From the NCBI GenBank assembly GCA_051650265.1, contig JBOFIR010000070.1, forward strand, positions 1-8,775: a stretch of DNA of 8,775 nucleotides, given 5' to 3'. The notes under the pieces were generated by a model, which searched no databases, was not told the DNA's origin, and saw nothing but the letters and a program-made list of their open reading frames with translations. This document shows positions 6,405 to 8,775 of this stretch, in pieces. The stretch comes from JBOFEH01 sp051650265. Lineage in GTDB: Bacteria > Bacillota > Clostridia > Lachnospirales > Cellulosilyticaceae. The position numbers were made by a program, and so were the translations under genes. Every line of letters begins with the position of its first letter. The first letter of the stretch is position 1.

Positions 6405-7778
6405 ATGGGGCGAGCAAATCAAAAAAAAGATGAAGAGCTGATTTATGAACTAGAAGGTAGACCAAGTCTCAAAGTGGCAATGCCTTTGGGATTGCAACAC
6501 GTACTTGCCATGTTTACTGGAAACTTAGCACCGATTTTTATTGTAGCAGGTATTGCCAATGTCACCATGGAAGAGCGTGTGCTGATGATCCAATGTGCCA
6601 TGTTGGTATCAGGGCTTACCACGTTCTTACAACTCTATCCACTGCGTATTAGTAAATCTTTTAGAATTGGGGCAGGGTTACCTATAGTGATGGGAACCTC
6701 CTTTGCTTTCGTGCCTACGCTTACAACGATTACAGCAGCGTACGGTATTCAGGCAGCACTTGGAGGGGCCATTTGCGGCGCATTTATTGAGATTTTGATT
6801 GGACTGATCATCAAACCGGCTAAAAGGTTCTTTTCACCTATTGTGATCGGTGCAGTTCTTGTGACGATTGGCATGAAACTTCTAGGAATTGGCGCCAATT
6901 ATTTTGCAGGGGGTGTAGGTGCACCGGACTTTGGTTCTTGGCAGAATCTCCTGCTAGGAACAGTTGTATTCTTAACAGTTATGGGATTACAACGCTATGC
7001 AAAGGGTATGCTTAAGATTACAGCCATTTTGATGGGCTTATTTGTAGGGTTTGTACTGGCTGCTTTTATGGGTAAAATCGACTTTAATGCCATTGCCACG
7101 GCAAGTTGGGTAAGCATTCCTAGACCATTGTATTTTGTTCCAGAGTTTAGATTGGATGCGATTTTGGCATTTGCTGCAGTTTATGTCGTATCAGGACTTG
7201 AGACGCTAGGTAATACAAGCGGGATTACCATGGCAGCATTTAGCAGGGAAGCAACACCAGAAGAAAATTCAGGAGCGGTACTCGCTGATGCCATTGGTTC
7301 ACAGATCGCTTGTTTATTTAATGCACTGCCTAATACAGCTTTTGGCCAAAATGCAGGAATCATTGCCATGACGGGCGTTGTCAATAAGTTCTGTATCGCA
7401 ACAGGTGGCGCACTTCTTGTATTGGCAAGTATCGTGCCTAAGATTGGCGCAGTGTTTGCAGCCATCCCAGCAAGTGTATTAGGTGGCGCCATTATCACAG
7501 TATTTGCTATGATTCTTATCAATGGATTTAAGATGATCGCAAAAGCGGGATTCTCAGAAAGTAATATTTTAATGCTTTCTGTTACTTTTGGCGTAGGCTA
7601 TGGTTTGATGGCAGTACCACAGATTGTAGAAAAATTACCAAGTTTACTTCAATTTATTTTTGGAGATGCTGTAGCGAGTGTATGTCTTGTAGGTATTGTT
7701 GCAAATGCAATCTTCAATATTTGGGGTAACAAAGAACGCGTGGAAGAATCTGTTGTTATTGCGGTAGATGAAGTCTAA
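6405..7778 (+). CDS. NCS2 family purine permease (xanthine/uric acid type)
   Basis: This 457-residue inner-membrane protein belongs to the nucleobase-cation symporter-2 (nucleobase-ascorbate transporter) family and is nearly all hydrophobic segments (about 12-14), with a polar N-terminus of about 20 residues. Family landmarks are the TM1 histidine in LQHVLAMF (H32), the TM8 glutamate in SGLETLGN (E266), D295 in LADAIGSQ, and the NCS2 motif as GQNAGIIAMTG (Q315, N316), 20 residues after the Asp as in E. coli XanQ. The residue four after E266 is N270, where XanQ has Asp; S99 appears to sit at the XanQ Asn93 position. These suggest a purine carrier related to XanQ and UacT, but the choice among xanthine, uric acid and others cannot be settled by eye. 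GAGGGGA at 6393-6399 sets the start. It probably imports the substrate of the pathway by proton or cation symport. Confidence 0.92.
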   Translation: MGRANQKKDEELIYELEGRPSLKVAMPLGLQHVLAMFTGNLAPIFIVAGIANVTMEERVLMIQCAMLVSGLTTFLQLYPLRISKSFRIGAGLPIVMGTSFAFVPTLTTITAAYGIQAALGGAICGAFIEILIGLIIKPAKRFFSPIVIGAVLVTIGMKLLGIGANYFAGGVGAPDFGSWQNLLLGTVVFLTVMGLQRYAKGMLKITAILMGLFVGFVLAAFMGKIDFNAIATASWVSIPRPLYFVPEFRLDAILAFAAVYVVSGLETLGNTSGITMAAFSREATPEENSGAVLADAIGSQIACLFNALPNTAFGQNAGIIAMTGVVNKFCIATGGALLVLASIVPKIGAVFAAIPASVLGGAIITVFAMILINGFKMIAKAGFSESNILMLSVTFGVGYGLMAVPQIVEKLPSLLQFIFGDAVASVCLVGIVANAIFNIWGNKERVEESVVIAVDEV

Positions 7779-7789
7779 TCAGTGACATG

Positions 7790-7796
7790 AAGGAGG
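7790..7796 (+). promoter_or_regulatory. Strong ribosome binding site before the GTG start of hyuA
   Basis: AAGGAGG, a near-perfect anti-Shine-Dalgarno complement, lies seven bases before GTG at 7804. It is the strongest site in the operon and offsets the non-ATG start codon. Confidence 0.8.
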
Positions 7797-7803
7797 CGTT
7801 AGG

Positions 7804-8775
7804 GTGTCTATTTTTATTAAAAATGGCCGTATGGCTGAGCTGAAAAACAATCCAGTGATGAATCTATTAATTGAAGCGGGCGTTATTACATACATTGGAG
7901 AAGAGGAACGCGTGGCAGATCAAGTGATTGATGCGGCGGGATGCTTACTCTTGCCTGGGTTCATAGACGCCCATACCCACTTTGATATGGATACAGGAAC
8001 TGCCCACACAGCAGATGATTTCTACACAGGGACAAAGGCAGCTCTAAGCGGGGGGACGACCACAATTATTGATTTTGCAACACAAAACAAGGGTGAAACC
8101 CTTCAACAAGCAGTGGCACATTGGCATCATAAGGCAAGTGGGAAGTGCTCTTGTGATTATGGGTTTCATATGGCGATCACGGACTGGAATCAGGAGATTG
8201 CCAAAGAACTCATAGAGATGGCAGAAGCGGGTGTAACGTCTTTTAAGCTTTACCTAGCCTATGATGCGCTGCGTGTTACTGACAGGGCGCTCTATCAGGT
8301 GCTTAGGCAGGTGAGAAATCTAGGAGGCATAGTGGGTGTACACTGCGAAAATGGTGACCTTGTTAATGAACTTATCAAAGAGCAGCTTGACAAGGGGCAT
8401 ACATCGCCCAAAGCGCATCCTGCGTCTCGGCCAGATGTGGTGGAAAAAGAAGCGATCAATCGCTTCTTAGATATTGCCTACTTGGCAGAGGCACCTGCAC
8501 ACATTGTGCATCTGAGTACCAAACTTGGGTTAGATGAAGTGCGCCGGGCGCGAGGCCGAGGACAGCAAGTTTATGTAGAGACGTGTCCGCAGTATCTTCT
8601 CCTAGATGAGACGTATTATGATCTTGAGGGGTTTGAAAGTGCAAAATATGTGCTCTCACCGCCACTAAGAAGCCAGGAGAATCAAGATGCCTTGTGGCAG
8701 GCATTACAAGCAGGAGAGATTGATACAATCAGTACGGATCATTGTTCTTTTAGATTTGTAGGCCAAAAAGACATT
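7804..8775 (+). CDS. hyuA: HyuA/dihydropyrimidinase-type amidohydrolase, partial (C-terminus outside window)
   Basis: From a GTG start, 324 codons stay open to the right edge; full-length relatives have about 460 residues, so some 140 are missing. This is a cyclic amidohydrolase (hydantoinase/dihydropyrimidinase/allantoinase group), a cytosolic enzyme with a binuclear metal site. Visible ligands are H57 and H59 in PGFIDAHTHFD, the lysine expected to be carbamylated K148 in SFKLYLAYD, H180 in GVHCENGD, H236 in HIVHLSTKLG, and the catalytic Asp D312 in STDHCSF. VETCPQYLLLD and LSPPLR are further family marks and match E. coli HyuA closely. There is no ATG at the N-terminus before residue 10; MAELKN at residue 10 would cut the first beta strand and lacks a ribosome site. 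It follows the permease by 25 bases. The likely role is opening a ring of a purine-derived intermediate; substrate inferred. Confidence 0.93.
   Translation, partial: MSIFIKNGRMAELKNNPVMNLLIEAGVITYIGEEERVADQVIDAAGCLLLPGFIDAHTHFDMDTGTAHTADDFYTGTKAALSGGTTTIIDFATQNKGETLQQAVAHWHHKASGKCSCDYGFHMAITDWNQEIAKELIEMAEAGVTSFKLYLAYDALRVTDRALYQVLRQVRNLGGIVGVHCENGDLVNELIKEQLDKGHTSPKAHPASRPDVVEKEAINRFLDIAYLAEAPAHIVHLSTKLGLDEVRRARGRGQQVYVETCPQYLLLDETYYDLEGFESAKYVLSPPLRSQENQDALWQALQAGEIDTISTDHCSFRFVGQKDI

Noticed and set aside
8456..8728. Minus-strand open frame of 90 codons near the right edge
   Set aside because: It is antisense to the hyuA metal-site region, with no ribosome site or known domain.

Overview
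The window suggests a low-GC, Gram-positive type anaerobe or facultative anaerobe (Bacillota, possibly Clostridia or a relative). The basis is moderate-to-low GC coding sequence, a strongly AT-rich regulatory gap, purine-rich Shine-Dalgarno sites before nearly every gene (GAGGTGA, AGGGGGA, GAGGAG, AAGGAGG), and tightly packed co-directional genes. I cannot name a genus. There is no RNA gene, insertion sequence, CRISPR array or sign of decay; the window is one intact metabolic locus cut at both ends.

Layout: positions 1-848 (minus strand) hold the N-terminal two thirds of an SsnA-type amidohydrolase. Positions 849-1086 are a divergent, AT-rich control region. From 1087 to the right edge, seven plus-strand genes form one apparent operon with gaps of only about 20-36 bases: a YheO-family PAS/HTH regulator, 2,3-diaminopropionate ammonia-lyase (YgeX/DpaL), an M20 metallohydrolase (YgeY), a knotted-type carbamoyltransferase (YgeW), carbamate kinase (YqeA/ArcC type), an NCS2 purine permease, and a dihydropyrimidinase/hydantoinase-type amidohydrolase (HyuA), cut off by the window end after 324 residues.

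Function: this set corresponds to the Escherichia coli ygeW-ygeX-ygeY-hyuA-yqeA-(ygfK)-ssnA locus and to the gut-bacterial cluster linked in recent literature to anaerobic purine and uric acid breakdown. The inferred flow is purine import by the NCS2 carrier, ring opening by the two amidohydrolases (HyuA, SsnA), trimming by YgeY, transfer of a carbamoyl group from a ureido intermediate to phosphate by YgeW, ATP formation from carbamoyl phosphate by carbamate kinase, and cleavage of 2,3-diaminopropionate to pyruvate and ammonia by YgeX. The redox partners expected for such a pathway (YgfK-like reductase, molybdenum hydroxylase of the XdhD type) are not in the window and may lie just beyond either edge.

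The family assignments are strong because catalytic motifs are intact in every enzyme. The order of steps and exact substrates are inference. The least explored parts are the cluster-specific regulator and its promoter region, the substrate of the permease, and the exact substrates of YgeY and YgeW.
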